Assembly (NCBI RefSeq): GCF_900013425.1
Contig: NZ_FBXK01000005.1
Coordinates: 496,001-560,000, forward strand
Reading direction: 5' to 3'
Length of the DNA stretch: 64,000 nt
Source of the DNA: Sphingobium sp. Z007
GTDB lineage: Bacteria; Pseudomonadota; Alphaproteobacteria; Sphingomonadales; Sphingomonadaceae
Part shown: piece by piece, positions 53,741-63,741 of the stretch
Position numbering within the stretch: the first letter of the stretch is position 1
Layout: each line of letters opens with the position of its first letter
Position numbers and translations under genes: made by a program
Notes under the pieces: generated by a model
Told to the model about the DNA's origin: nothing
The model's input: only the letters and a program-made list of their open reading frames with translations
The model's database searches: none

Positions 53741-54499
53741 ATGGCGGCACCTGTCGTCACCATGCACCAATTGATCGAGGCTGGCGCCCATTTCGGCCAC
53801 CAGACCCACCGCTGGAATCCGCGTATGAAGCCGTACATCTTCGGCGAGCGCAACGGCATTCACATCCTTGATCTGTCGCAGACCGTGCCGTTGTTCGGCC
53901 GTGCGCTCGACTTCGTGTCGGGCACCGTCGCGGCTGGCGGCAAGGTGCTGTTCGTGGGCACCAAGCGCCAGGCGCAGGACCCGATCGCGGACGCCGCGCG
54001 CAAGTCCGGCCAGCATTTCGTCAACCATCGCTGGCTGGGCGGCATGCTCACCAACTGGAAGACGATTTCGGGTTCGATCAAGCGCCTGAAGACCCTTGAG
54101 GAAAAGCTGTCGGGCGACACCCATGGCTTCACCAAGAAGGAAGTGCTTCAGATGACTCGCGAGCGCGAGAAGCTGGAAGCGTCGCTGGGCGGTATCCGCG
54201 ACATGAACGGCATCCCCGATGTCATGTTCGTGATCGACGCCAACAAGGAAGAGCTGGCGATCAAGGAAGCCAACACGCTGGGTATCCCGGTCGTTGCGAT
54301 CCTCGATTCGAACGTCTCGCCCGACGGCATCGCCTTCCCGGTGCCCGCCAACGATGACGCCAGCCGCGCCATCCGCCTCTATTGCGACGCGATCGCCGCC
54401 GCCGCCACCAAGGGCAACCGTGGTGCGCAGCAGGCTTCGGGCGTGGACCTGGGCGCGCTCGACGAGCCGCAGGCTGAAGAAGTCGTCGCCGAAGCCTAA
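53741..54499 (+). CDS. rpsB: 30S ribosomal protein S2
   Basis: A 252-residue S2 that assembles on the 30S head and recruits S1. Signatures are [59 protein letters not shown] and [19 protein letters not shown]. The ribosome site aaggaga lies upstream. The first gene of the conserved rpsB-tsf unit. Confidence 0.97.
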   Translation: MAAPVVTMHQLIEAGAHFGHQTHRWNPRMKPYIFGERNGIHILDLSQTVPLFGRALDFVSGTVAAGGKVLFVGTKRQAQDPIADAARKSGQHFVNHRWLGGMLTNWKTISGSIKRLKTLEEKLSGDTHGFTKKEVLQMTREREKLEASLGGIRDMNGIPDVMFVIDANKEELAIKEANTLGIPVVAILDSNVSPDGIAFPVPANDDASRAIRLYCDAIAAAATKGNRGAQQASGVDLGALDEPQAEEVVAEA

Positions 54500-54530
54500 G
54501 CGCGTCGCACGACTGTAGGAAAGACAGGCT

Positions 54531-54557
54531 AGGGCGCGCTCTTCGGAGACGCGCCCT
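54531..54557 (+). terminator. Hairpin between rpsB and tsf (attenuator or terminator)
   Basis: Stem agggcgcg / cgcgccct with an 11-base loop; only a weak T-rich tail (gcttattt) follows. It probably reduces rather than blocks read-through into tsf. Confidence 0.6.
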
Positions 54558-54595
54558 GCCGCTTATTTGAAACATCCATTTTTAGGAGCCGAAAC

Positions 54596-55528
54596 ATGGC
54601 CGAGATTACCGCTGCCGCCGTCAAGGAACTGCGCGACCGTTCGGGCGCGGGCATGATGGATTGCAAGAAGGCGCTCACCGAAGCCAATGGCGACATCGAA
54701 GCGGCAACCGACTGGCTGCGCGCCAAGGGCCTGGCCGCCGCGCAGAAGAAGTCGAGCCGCACCGCCGCTGAAGGCCTGGTCGGCGTCGCCGTCGCCGGCA
54801 CCAAGGGGGTCGCTGTCGAAGTGAACAGCGAAACCGACTTCGTCGCCAAGAACGACCAGTTCCAGGATTTCGTGCGCACCGTATCGGCAATCGCGCTGGA
54901 CACCGGCGCGACCGATGCCGAGACGCTGGCCAATTCGGCCTATCCGTCGGGCGGCACTGTCGCTGAAAAGCTGGTCGCCAACATCGCCACCATCGGCGAG
55001 AACCAGAATGTCCGTCGCGTGGCGCAGGTCGAAGTGAGCCAGGGCGTCGTCGTGTCCTACGTCCATAACGCCGCGGCGCCGGGCCTGGGCAAGATCGGCG
55101 TGCTGGTCGCGCTGGAAAGCGAAGCGCCTGCCGACGTGCTGGAGCCGCTGGGCAAGCAGTTGGCCATGCACATCGCCGCCGCGTTCCCGCTGGCCCTGTC
55201 GGCCGACGACATCGATCCGGCGATCATCGAGCGTGAAGCCGCGATCGCGCGGGAAAAGAATGCCGACAAGATCGCCGGCAAGTCCGAAGAGATCGCCGCC
55301 AAGATCATCAACGGCCCGGTCGAGAAGTTCCGCAAGGACAGCGCGCTGTTGACGCAGGCGTTCGTGATGGACGGCAAGACCCCGGTGCAGGACGTGGTCG
55401 CCTCGGCCGCGAAGGACGCCGGCAAGCCGATCACGCTCAAAAGCTATGTCCGTTTCCAGCTGGGCGAAGGCATCGAGAAGGAAGTCAGCGACTTCGCGGC
55501 GGAAGTCGCGGCGGCCGCTGGCGTCTGA
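54596..55528 (+). CDS. tsf: Translation elongation factor Ts
   Basis: A 310-residue nucleotide exchange factor for EF-Tu. Family signatures are [51 protein letters not shown] (with the TDFV core) and the C-terminal [18 protein letters not shown] ribosome site (ttaggagc) lies upstream. Confidence 0.97.
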   Translation: MAEITAAAVKELRDRSGAGMMDCKKALTEANGDIEAATDWLRAKGLAAAQKKSSRTAAEGLVGVAVAGTKGVAVEVNSETDFVAKNDQFQDFVRTVSAIALDTGATDAETLANSAYPSGGTVAEKLVANIATIGENQNVRRVAQVEVSQGVVVSYVHNAAAPGLGKIGVLVALESEAPADVLEPLGKQLAMHIAAAFPLALSADDIDPAIIEREAAIAREKNADKIAGKSEEIAAKIINGPVEKFRKDSALLTQAFVMDGKTPVQDVVASAAKDAGKPITLKSYVRFQLGEGIEKEVSDFAAEVAAAAGV

Positions 55529-55553
55529 TCGCCAGACCCACAATAGGTCGAGG

Positions 55554-55583
55554 GAAGGGGCGTCCTGCGGGGCGCCCCTTTTT
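55554..55583. terminator. Rho-independent terminator after tsf
   Basis: Stem aaggggcg / cgcccctt around tcctgcgggg, with a TTTTTC tail. It ends the rpsB-tsf transcript before the opposite-strand cytochrome gene. Confidence 0.85.
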
Positions 55584-55598
55584 CGTTGATGGGGCGGA

Positions 55599-55961
55599 TT
55601 ATTTCAGGGTGGCGAGATAGGCGATCAGCCGTTGCCGCCGCGCCGGATCGGGCAGCCCGGCAAAGGGCATTCGCGTGCCCTTGACCATGGCCTGTGGGCC
55701 GGTGAGCCAGGTTTCGAGCGTCCGGGCGTTCCAGGTGACGCCCGACGCCTTGAGCGCGTCGCTATAGGCGTAGCCGGGCAGGCTGGCGGCCTTGCGCCCC
55801 ATGACGCCGCGTAGATTGGGACCGAAGCTGGATTTGCCCGGCTGCGTGGCATGGCAGGCGGCGCAGATCGCGAAATCGGCAGGCGGCTGGGCGAGGGCCG
55901 GTTGCGTGACGCCCATCAGCGCGATGCAAAGGGCGAGGGCACCGGAATGGCGAAGCGTCAT
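55599..55961 (-). CDS. Periplasmic c-type cytochrome (monohaem)
   Basis: A 120-residue class I cytochrome c with signal peptide (MTLRHSGALALCIALMGVTQ...ALAQ), one haem motif CAACH, FGPNLRGVMGRKAASLPGYAYS and the axial Met in KGTRMPFAGL. The start at 55961 follows ggactcccgatc-type sequence; a longer frame begins in the katG gap and has no leader. It lies 76 bases downstream of the exported catalase-peroxidase and could donate electrons to or share its periplasmic location with it. Confidence 0.88.
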   Translation of the reverse strand: MTLRHSGALALCIALMGVTQPALAQPPADFAICAACHATQPGKSSFGPNLRGVMGRKAASLPGYAYSDALKASGVTWNARTLETWLTGPQAMVKGTRMPFAGLPDPARRQRLIAYLATLK

Positions 55962-56037
55962 GATCGGGAGTCCGTGATGGAAGGTGCGGGGGCGGCGGCC
56001 GGAACACATGCCCGGCCGCCCCCCGCACAATCAGGGG

Positions 56038-58251
56038 TCAGAAGCGGTCTGCGTCCATTACCTTGACCCAGGCGGCGACGAAATCGTCGACGAACTTCTG
56101 CTGGGCGTCGTTGGCGGCATAGACTTCGGCCACGGCGCGCAGTTCGGAGTTCGACCCGAAGACCAGATCGACCGGGGTCGCCGTCCACCGGGCCGCGCCC
56201 GATGCGCGATCTTTGCCCTCATACAGGGCCGGGTTCGCCGCCGACTTCGCCCACACCGTGTCCATCGACAGCAGGTTGACGAAGAAGTCGTTGCTGAGCG
56301 TGCCAGGGCGGCTGGTGAAGATGCCCGCGTTTGACGCACCCGCATTGGCGCCCAGCGCGCGCATACCGCCGACCAGCACGGTCATTTCCGGCACGGTGAG
56401 GTTCAGCGCATCCGCCTTGTCCACCAGTGCTTCGGCCGGTCCCACTTCCGCTTTCGCCGTGTAGAAGTTGCGGAAGCCGTCCGCCTTGGGTTCCAGATAG
56501 GCGAAGGAGGCGACGTCGGTCTGGGCCTGCGCGGCATCGACCCGGCCAGGGGTGAAGGGCACGCGCACCGGATGGCCCGCACGGGCGGCCGCCTGTTCGA
56601 TCGCGGCATTGCCCGACAAGATTATGAGGTCGGCCATCGACACCTGCTTGCCCGACTTGGCAAAGTCCTTCTGCACCGCCGTCAGTTTGGTGAGCACCTT
56701 GGCCAGTTCCGCCGGGTTGTTGACCGCCCAGTTGCGTTGCGGATCGAGGCGCAGACGCGCGCCATTGGCGCCGCCGCGCATGTCGGTGCTGCGGAAGGTC
56801 GCGGCGGAGGCCCAGGCGGTCCGCACCAGTTCAGGCGTGGTCAGGCCCGACGCCAGCACCATCGCCTTGAGCTTTGCCTGGTCCGCATCGCCAATCGGCG
56901 CGATGGTGGATTTGGGCAGCGGGTCTTGCCAGCTATAGGTTTCGCTGGGGATGTCCTTGCCTAGATAGCGCGCCTGCGGCCCCAGATCGCGATGGGTCAG
57001 CTTGAACCAGGCGCGGGCGAAGGCCTTGCCGAACAGGTCGGGATTCTTCTGCCAGCTTACCAGCACCTTGTGGAAGCCGGGGTCTTCCTTGAGCGCGATG
57101 TCCGTGGTGAACATGATCGGCGCGTGGCGCTTGTCCTTGAGATGCGCGTCGGGCACCAGGGCGGCGGCGTTGGGATCGGTCGGAATCCACTGGGTCGCAC
57201 CGGCCGGGCTTTTGGTCTTGACCCAGTCGAAGTTCAGCAGATTGTCGATATATTGGGTGGTGAACAGCGTGGGCGTGGCCGACCAGGCGCCTTCCAGCCC
57301 CGATGTCAGCGTGTCTTCCGCGTTGCCTTTGCCGCATTTATTGTGCCAGCCAAGCCCCTGATTTTCGACGCCCAGCGCGGCGGGTTCCTTGCCGAGGCAG
57401 TCTTCGGGCTTGCGCGCGCCATGGGCCTTGCCGAAGGTGTGGCCGCCCGCGATCAGCGCCAGCGTTTCTTCGTCGTCCATCGCCATCTGGCCAAAGGCGC
57501 GGCGGATGTCGGCGGCAGCGCCAATGGGGTCGTGATTGCCGCCCGGTCCTTCGGGATTGACATAGATAAGGCCCATGGTGGTGGCGGCCAGCGACCGCTT
57601 GAGCGAGCCGTCCGGGTTGGAGCGGTCGGTGCCCATCATCTTGCTTTCCGGTCCCCAGAACACGACGTCCGGTTGCCAGGCGTCGACGCGGCCGCCCGCA
57701 AAGCCGACGGTCCTGAAGCCCATATCCTCCAGCGCGACATTGCCGGACAGGACCATCAGGTCGCCCCAGCTGAGTTTGCGGCCATATTTCTGCTTGATCG
57801 GCCAGACCAGGCGGCGCGCCTTGTCCAGGCTGACATTATCGGGCCAGCTGTTGAGCGGTTCGAACCGCTGTTCGCCGCCGTCCGATCCGCCGCGCCCGTC
57901 GCCCACGCGATAGGTGCCCGCGCTGTGCCAGGCCATGCGGATGAAGAAGGGACCATAATGGCCATAATCAGCCGGCCACCAAGGTTGCGACGTGGTCAGC
58001 ACCTTGCGGATGTCGGCCTTTACCGCGTCGAGATCGAGCGAGGCGAATTCCTTGGCATAGTCATAGTCGGCGCCATAGGGGTTGGATTGCGACTCATGCT
58101 GGCGCAGGGCGGTCAGATCCAGCACATTGGGCCACCAGCGCGGCGAGGTAGTCGTGGCTGGTTCGGTGGGCAGCGCAGGTTCCTGCGCGAGTACCGGCGT
58201 AAAGGTTGCGGCGCACAGCAGCGCCAATATCGATGTGGATGTCCGTCGCAT
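56038..58251 (-). CDS. katG: Catalase-peroxidase KatG with signal peptide (periplasmic)
   Basis: A 737-residue bifunctional haem catalase-peroxidase. It has a leader ([20 protein letters not shown]...LAQ), unlike the cytoplasmic KatG, so it should act in the periplasm (KatP-like). The distal Arg-Trp-His set is in [20 protein letters not shown]. The Trp-Tyr-Met adduct residues needed for catalase activity are in this segment, [13 protein letters not shown] and [10 protein letters not shown]. The proximal His is in [15 protein letters not shown]. Both catalytic and C-terminal domains are full length. It removes H2O2 outside the cytoplasm. Confidence 0.96.
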   Translation of the reverse strand: MRRTSTSILALLCAATFTPVLAQEPALPTEPATTTSPRWWPNVLDLTALRQHESQSNPYGADYDYAKEFASLDLDAVKADIRKVLTTSQPWWPADYGHYGPFFIRMAWHSAGTYRVGDGRGGSDGGEQRFEPLNSWPDNVSLDKARRLVWPIKQKYGRKLSWGDLMVLSGNVALEDMGFRTVGFAGGRVDAWQPDVVFWGPESKMMGTDRSNPDGSLKRSLAATTMGLIYVNPEGPGGNHDPIGAAADIRRAFGQMAMDDEETLALIAGGHTFGKAHGARKPEDCLGKEPAALGVENQGLGWHNKCGKGNAEDTLTSGLEGAWSATPTLFTTQYIDNLLNFDWVKTKSPAGATQWIPTDPNAAALVPDAHLKDKRHAPIMFTTDIALKEDPGFHKVLVSWQKNPDLFGKAFARAWFKLTHRDLGPQARYLGKDIPSETYSWQDPLPKSTIAPIGDADQAKLKAMVLASGLTTPELVRTAWASAATFRSTDMRGGANGARLRLDPQRNWAVNNPAELAKVLTKLTAVQKDFAKSGKQVSMADLIILSGNAAIEQAAARAGHPVRVPFTPGRVDAAQAQTDVASFAYLEPKADGFRNFYTAKAEVGPAEALVDKADALNLTVPEMTVLVGGMRALGANAGASNAGIFTSRPGTLSNDFFVNLLSMDTVWAKSAANPALYEGKDRASGAARWTATPVDLVFGSNSELRAVAEVYAANDAQQKFVDDFVAAWVKVMDADRF

Positions 58252-58522
58252 GTCATCATCTCCCCGTTCATGCAGGCGTTAGTGCCATGGCAGGCGGATA
58301 GGCCCTGGCCGGAAAGACGGACAATTGATTGATCAGGTCACAATGATTGAGCGCTGCGATCAATCGGAACGGTCACGCAATAAGCATGTCCGCGCATGTC
58401 AGGGCTGATCCGCCTTTTGCGGGCGGCGGGCGGATCGGCGCAAACGCCGCTTGGCATTGCGGTTGCGCGCGACTAAGGTTCGCGCCGCTTTCCGCCATTC
58501 GCAAAAGGATATCAGACCGCTC

Positions 58523-59248
58523 ATGACCCGGCCCGCCTACAAGCGTATCCTGTTGAAATTGTCCGGCGAAGTGCTGATGGGGCAGGGGCAGTTCGGTATC
58601 GAGCCGGAGACGGTGGCGCGTGTCGCGGGCGAGATCGCCGCGGCCAAGGATGCCGGTTTCGAAATTTGCGTGGTCGTGGGCGGCGGGAACATCTTCCGCG
58701 GTCTGGCGGGCGCTGCGGCGGGCTTCGACCGGGCGAGCGCCGATTATATGGGGATGCTCGCCACGGTCATGAACGCCCTGGCCGTGCAGAATGCGCTGGA
58801 AAAGCTGGGGTATGACACCCGCGTCCAGTCGGCGATCCCGATGGCGTCGGTGTGCGAGCCCTATATCCGCCGCAAGGCCGAACGGCATATGGAGAAGGGC
58901 CGGATCGTGATCTTCGCGGCCGGCACCGGCAGCCCCTATTTCACCACCGACACGACCGCGGCGCTGCGCGCGGCAGAAATGAACTGCGACGCGCTGTTCA
59001 AGGGTACCAGCGTCGATGGCGTCTATAATGCCGATCCCAAGAAGGTCGCCGATGCGGTGCGTTATGACAGCATCAGCTTCGACCAGGTCTTGAACGACAA
59101 CCTCAAGGTGATGGACGCCAGCGCCATCGCCCTGTGCCGCGAAAACAACATTCCCATCGTCGTGTTCAACATCCGTGAAACTGGTAATCTGGCCACCGTG
59201 CTGGCCGGCAAGGGTGTCGCGACGATCGTCCAGAATCAGGAGAGCTAA
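58523..59248 (+). CDS. pyrH: UMP kinase
   Basis: A 241-residue amino-acid-kinase-fold UMP kinase making UDP. Motifs are [48 protein letters not shown] and [19 protein letters not shown] 58523 is chosen as the family start. The gene begins the pyrH-frr-uppS-cdsA-dxr-rseP-bamA run, with frr 2 bases away. Confidence 0.96.
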   Translation: MTRPAYKRILLKLSGEVLMGQGQFGIEPETVARVAGEIAAAKDAGFEICVVVGGGNIFRGLAGAAAGFDRASADYMGMLATVMNALAVQNALEKLGYDTRVQSAIPMASVCEPYIRRKAERHMEKGRIVIFAAGTGSPYFTTDTTAALRAAEMNCDALFKGTSVDGVYNADPKKVADAVRYDSISFDQVLNDNLKVMDASAIALCRENNIPIVVFNIRETGNLATVLAGKGVATIVQNQES

Positions 59249-59250
59249 GC

Positions 59251-59808
59251 ATGGCCCAATATGACAAGTCCGACCTTGAACGCCGCATGGCCGGCGCGAT
59301 CGAAGCCTTGCGCGGCGACCTTACCGGCTTGCGCACCGGGCGCGCCAACGTCCAGTTGCTCGATCCGGTGATGGTCACCGTCTATGGCGCGAACATGCCG
59401 CTCAACCAGGTGGCCACCGTGTCCGCGCCCGAGCCGCGCATGTTGTCGGTCCAGGTGTGGGACAAGACCAATGTGGGGCCATGTGACAAGGCGATCCGTT
59501 CGGCGGGCCTGGGCCTGAACCCCATTGTCGACGGGCAGACGCTGCGCCTGCCGATCCCCGACCTGACCGAGGACCGGCGCAAGGAATTGGCGAAGCTGGC
59601 CAGCAAATATGCCGAAGGCGCGCGGATCGCCGTCCGCAACGTCCGCCGCGACGGCATGGACAGCTTGAAAGCCGACGAGAAGAAGGGCGAAATCAGCGAG
59701 GACGAGCGCAAGCGCAAGGAAACCGAGGTCCAGAAGCTGACCGACGGCGTGATTGCGGATATCGACGCGCTGGCGACATCGAAGGAAAAGGAAATCCTCG
59801 GCCAGTAA
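59251..59808 (+). CDS. frr: Ribosome recycling factor
   Basis: A 185-residue RRF that splits post-termination ribosomes with EF-G. Signatures are [55 protein letters not shown] and [10 protein letters not shown]. Length is standard. The ribosome site aggagagcta lies in the pyrH end. Confidence 0.96.
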   Translation: MAQYDKSDLERRMAGAIEALRGDLTGLRTGRANVQLLDPVMVTVYGANMPLNQVATVSAPEPRMLSVQVWDKTNVGPCDKAIRSAGLGLNPIVDGQTLRLPIPDLTEDRRKELAKLASKYAEGARIAVRNVRRDGMDSLKADEKKGEISEDERKRKETEVQKLTDGVIADIDALATSKEKEILGQ

Positions 59809-59851
59809 GCCGGGGCTTTCCTTTCGCGGCCAAAGCACGCATGTCTTCCTG

Positions 59852-60592
59852 ATGGCCACACAAGCCAAGCCCGATCTGACCAGCGTCGCGCCTGTCCATG
59901 GCGCGCGTCATGTCGCTATCATCATGGACGGCAATGGACGCTGGGCCAAGAAACGACTGCTGCCGCGCATCGCCGGGCATCGCGCCGGCGTGGAGGCGGT
60001 GCGCAAGGTGGCGCGGGCGGCGCAGGCGATGGGGCTGGAATGCCTGACGCTCTACGCCTTTTCGTCCGAAAACTGGAAGCGGCCGGCGAGCGAGGTGGCG
60101 GACCTGATGGGTTTGCTGCGCCATTTCATCCAGTCCGATGTCGATGAAATGCATGCCAATGGCGTGCGGTTGCGGGTGATCGGCAATTATCGCGCGCTGG
60201 AACCGTCGCTGGTGACGCTGATCGAAAACGCTATGGCGCGAACGGCGGGCAATGGCGGGCCGATCGTCGCGATCGCGCTGAATTACGGCGCGCAGGACGA
60301 GATGGTGCAGGCGGTGCAGGCGCTGGCGGCGCGGGCGGCCGCGGGCGAGATTGCGGCCGACGCGATCGGCGCGGGCGATATCGACCGGGCGCTCTATACC
60401 GCCGATCTGCCGCCGCTGGACCTGATGATCCGCACGTCGGGCGAGCAAAGGCTGAGCAATTTCATGCTGTGGCAGGCGGCCTATGCCGAACTCTATTTCA
60501 CCGACATGCTGTGGCCCGATTTCGACGGTCGGGCGTTGGAACAGGCGCTGGACGCCTTCCGATTGAGGGACCGCCGGTTCGGCGGATTGTGA
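59852..60592 (+). CDS. uppS: Undecaprenyl diphosphate synthase
   Basis: A 246-residue cis-prenyltransferase that makes the C55 lipid carrier. The catalytic Asp is in VAIIMDGNGRWAKKR (about residue 26). LTLYAFSSENWKRP and the C-terminal LDLMIRTSGEQRLSNFMLWQ and YAELYFTDMLWPDF are typical. ATG 59852 is the family start. Confidence 0.96.
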   Translation: MATQAKPDLTSVAPVHGARHVAIIMDGNGRWAKKRLLPRIAGHRAGVEAVRKVARAAQAMGLECLTLYAFSSENWKRPASEVADLMGLLRHFIQSDVDEMHANGVRLRVIGNYRALEPSLVTLIENAMARTAGNGGPIVAIALNYGAQDEMVQAVQALAARAAAGEIAADAIGAGDIDRALYTADLPPLDLMIRTSGEQRLSNFMLWQAAYAELYFTDMLWPDFDGRALEQALDAFRLRDRRFGGL

Positions 60593-60598
60593 TCTGAC

Positions 60599-61378
60599 AT
60601 GACGAGCGAATTGCGGACCCGCAGCATCGTGGGCGTCGCGCTGATCGCGGTGGCGCTGGGCGCGTTGCTGTCGGGTGGCCTGATCTTCTGGACGCTGCTG
60701 GTGATCGCCGGCGTGCTGATGCAGGGCGAGTGGGGCGACCTGACCGGGGCGACCCCGGAACAGCGCAAGGCGGCGATGTTCGCGGTGTCGATCCCGCTGG
60801 CGCTGCTATGTCCCTATGCCGCCGGGATCGATTGGCCGGTGCTGATTGCAGGCGCAGCGGCGTTTTTCTTCGTGCTGTTCACCAGTCGCAGCCTGAAGCT
60901 GGCGCTGGGCATACCCTATGTCTGTTTGCCGATCGTGGCGTTGCTGTTCCTGCGCGGACAGGCGCCCTATGCCTATGGGCTGCTGCTGGCCTTCTGGGCT
61001 TTGGGGCTGGTGTGGGCGACGGACATCGGCGCCTATTTTGCGGGGCGTTCGATCGGCGGGCCGAAGCTGGCGCCGCGGGTCAGCCCGTCCAAGACCTGGG
61101 CCGGGCTGGCGGGCGGCGTGCTGGCGGCGCTGGTTCTGGGCTTTCTGCTGCATCGCTTCGCAGGCCTGCCGATCCAGCTGGCGGCGGCGAGTGGCATATT
61201 GGCGGTGGCGGCGCAACTGGGCGATCTGCTGGAAAGCTATATGAAGCGGCGCGCGGGGGTGAAGGACAGCGGCACGTTGCTCCCCGGCCATGGCGGGGTG
61301 ATGGACCGGCTGGACGGGGTCGCGACTGCTGCACCGCTTGCCGCCTTGCTCTATATCCTACTGGGGCAGGGCGGATGA
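60599..61378 (+). CDS. cdsA: Phosphatidate cytidylyltransferase
   Basis: A 259-residue polytopic enzyme making CDP-diacylglycerol, the substrate used by PssA encoded upstream in this window. The C-terminal signature is present as KRRAGVKDSGTLLPGHGG then VMDRLDG. About seven helices. It overlaps dxr by 4 bases (ATGA). Confidence 0.94.
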   Translation: MTSELRTRSIVGVALIAVALGALLSGGLIFWTLLVIAGVLMQGEWGDLTGATPEQRKAAMFAVSIPLALLCPYAAGIDWPVLIAGAAAFFFVLFTSRSLKLALGIPYVCLPIVALLFLRGQAPYAYGLLLAFWALGLVWATDIGAYFAGRSIGGPKLAPRVSPSKTWAGLAGGVLAALVLGFLLHRFAGLPIQLAAASGILAVAAQLGDLLESYMKRRAGVKDSGTLLPGHGGVMDRLDGVATAAPLAALLYILLGQGG

Positions 61379-62532
61379 AGCGGGTTTCGATCTTTGGCGC
61401 GACTGGATCGGTCGGCCTATCTACGCTGGACCTGATCCGGCGTGAACCCGACGCGTATCAGGTCGTGGCGCTTACTGCGAACAGCGACGTGGACAGTTTG
61501 GCGGCCCTGGCGCGGGAGACCGGCGCGGCGATGGCGGTGATCGGGCAGTCGCGGCTGTATGAGGCACTGAAAGAGGCGTTGGCCGGGTCCGGCATCGCGG
61601 CCGCGGCGGGCGAGGAGGCGCTGGTCGAAGCGGCGGCGATGGACGCGGACTGGACGATGGCCTCGATCGTGGGCTGCGCGGGCTTGCGGCCGACCATGGC
61701 GGCATTGAAGGCCGGCCGCACGGTGGCGCTGGCGAACAAGGAATCGCTCGTGTCGGCGGGCGGGCTGATGATGGAAGCGGCGACTGCATCGGGCGCGACA
61801 CTGCTGCCGGTCGATAGCGAGCATAATGCCATTTTCCAGTGTCTTGCGGGCAGTCGTTTGGACGATGTGGCAAGGATCACGCTGACCGCCAGCGGCGGGC
61901 CGTTCCGTAGCAAGAGCCGCGACGAAATGGCGGCGATGACGCCAGCGCAGGCGGTGGCGCATCCCAACTGGTCGATGGGGGCCAAGATCAGCGTCGATAG
62001 CGCGACGATGATGAACAAGGGGCTGGAACTGATCGAGGCGGCGCATCTGTTTCCGGTCGGCCTCGACCGGATCGAGATTCTGGTCCACCCCCAATCGGTG
62101 ATTCACTCGATGGTCGAATATCGCGACCGATCGACGCTGGCGCAGCTGGGATCGCCCGATATGCGGATTCCGATTGCCCATGCGCTGGCCTGGCCGCAGC
62201 GGATAGCGACGCCGTGCCAGCCATTGGACTTGGCGCGGATTGGCAGGCTCGATTTCGAAGCACCTGATATGGAACGCTTTCCCGCGCTGCGACTGGCGCG
62301 GCAGGCGGCCGAAGCGGGCGGGGCGACGCCCGCAATATTGAACGCGGCCAATGAAGTGGCGGTAGCGGCTTTCCTGGATGGGCGGATCGGCTTCCTTGAT
62401 ATCGCCATGATTGTGGAGGAGGTGTTGAACCGCTATAGCGCGGCGACGCCTTCCGTTATCGATGATGTGCTGGCGGCTGACGGCCGGGCGCGCATGGAGG
62501 CGGGCCAAGTGATGGAAAGATTGACGGCTTGA
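61375..62532 (+). CDS. dxr: 1-deoxy-D-xylulose 5-phosphate reductoisomerase
   Basis: A 385-residue enzyme of the non-mevalonate isoprenoid pathway (DXP to MEP). The NADPH-binding start is VSIFGATGSVGLSTLDLI; substrate/metal residues are in ANKESLVSAGGLMM, PVDSEHNAIFQCL, TASGGPFR and SVDSATMMNKGLELIEA. Isoprenoids from it feed UppS. The downstream rseP TTG start overlaps its stop. Confidence 0.96.
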   Translation: MKRVSIFGATGSVGLSTLDLIRREPDAYQVVALTANSDVDSLAALARETGAAMAVIGQSRLYEALKEALAGSGIAAAAGEEALVEAAAMDADWTMASIVGCAGLRPTMAALKAGRTVALANKESLVSAGGLMMEAATASGATLLPVDSEHNAIFQCLAGSRLDDVARITLTASGGPFRSKSRDEMAAMTPAQAVAHPNWSMGAKISVDSATMMNKGLELIEAAHLFPVGLDRIEILVHPQSVIHSMVEYRDRSTLAQLGSPDMRIPIAHALAWPQRIATPCQPLDLARIGRLDFEAPDMERFPALRLARQAAEAGGATPAILNAANEVAVAAFLDGRIGFLDIAMIVEEVLNRYSAATPSVIDDVLAADGRARMEAGQVMERLTA

Positions 62533-63662
62533 TCCATAATCCTGGTTTCCTGTTGACCGTGCTGGCCTTTATCGCGGTCATCGGACCGCTCGTCTTTGTC
62601 CACGAGCTGGGCCATTATCTGGTCGGCCGCTGGTGCGGGGTGAAGGCGGAGGCGTTCTCCATCGGCTTCGGGCCGGAATTGTTCGCCTGGGTCGATTCCC
62701 GCGGCACCCGCTGGCGCGTCGCGGCGCTGCCGCTGGGCGGCTATGTCCGCTTCAAGGGCGACATGAACGCGGCGAGCCAGACCGATCCGGCCTGGTTGGA
62801 AATGTCGGCGCAGGATCGGGCGGAGAGTTTCCCCGCCAAGCCGCTGTGGCAGCGCGCGGCGATCGTGGCGGCCGGCCCGGCGATCAATTTCCTGTTTGCG
62901 ATCCTGATCCTGGCGACCTTCGCGTTCGTGCATGGCGAAAGCCGCACCCCGGCGGTGGCGGGCGTCGTCCAGCCGGGCAGCGCGGCGGCGGCCGCGGGCA
63001 TCCTGGCGGGCGATCGGATCGTGTCGCTGGGCGGCCGGGACATGGCCACGTTCGACGATATCCGCCTCTATGCGCAGATCCGCCCCGGCGAGCCGGTGGC
63101 GATGGTGATCGAGCGCGACGGCAAGATTTTCGCCCGCAATGGCCGGATCGGCAGCGTCACCGAGGATGACGGATTCGGCAACAAGTTCCAGATCGGTCGG
63201 CTGGGCCTGGCGCCTGGCGATCCAGTGGTGGAGCCGGTCAGCCTGTTGCGTGCGCCGGTCGTCGCGGTCGAGCGCACCGGGCAGATCGTGCGGACGATGG
63301 TCGAAACGATGGGGCAGATTTTCAGTGGCGGCCGGTCGGTCAAGGAATTGGGCGGGCCGTTGAAGATCGCCCAAGTATCGGGTCAGGCCGCAACGCTGGG
63401 CATCGAGAGCTTCATCTTCCTGGTGGCGCTCATCTCGATTAACTTGGGGTTCATCAACCTGTTGCCAATTCCCATGCTGGATGGCGGGCATCTGCTCTTT
63501 TACGGGATAGAGGCGATACGGCGGCGGCCAGTGAGTGCGCAGGCGCAGGAATGGGCCTATCGGTCGGGCTTGGCGGTGCTGATGGCGATGATGCTGCTGG
63601 TGACTTTCAACGATTTGTCGTCTTTCGGGCTTTGGAAGAGCCTGTCCGGCTTGATCGGTTGA
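62529..63662 (+). CDS. rseP: Site-2 intramembrane metalloprotease RseP
   Basis: A 377-residue S2P family protease of the inner membrane that cleaves anti-sigma factors and signal-peptide remnants. The zinc motif is FVHELGHYLVGRW (residues 25-29) and the third ligand is in LLPIPMLDGGHLLF. One central PDZ domain (VVQPGSAAAAAGILAGDRIV) is clear; a second is not obvious. The TTG start overlaps the dxr stop (TTGA). Confidence 0.92.
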   Translation: MIHNPGFLLTVLAFIAVIGPLVFVHELGHYLVGRWCGVKAEAFSIGFGPELFAWVDSRGTRWRVAALPLGGYVRFKGDMNAASQTDPAWLEMSAQDRAESFPAKPLWQRAAIVAAGPAINFLFAILILATFAFVHGESRTPAVAGVVQPGSAAAAAGILAGDRIVSLGGRDMATFDDIRLYAQIRPGEPVAMVIERDGKIFARNGRIGSVTEDDGFGNKFQIGRLGLAPGDPVVEPVSLLRAPVVAVERTGQIVRTMVETMGQIFSGGRSVKELGGPLKIAQVSGQAATLGIESFIFLVALISINLGFINLLPIPMLDGGHLLFYGIEAIRRRPVSAQAQEWAYRSGLAVLMAMMLLVTFNDLSSFGLWKSLSGLIG

Positions 63663-63741
63663 CGCGCATCGGGCAGGGAAGCCCGGTTTGGCGTCGTCTG
63701 TGTCGGCGGAAACATTGTATCGGAATTTTGAGGTGAAGCGG

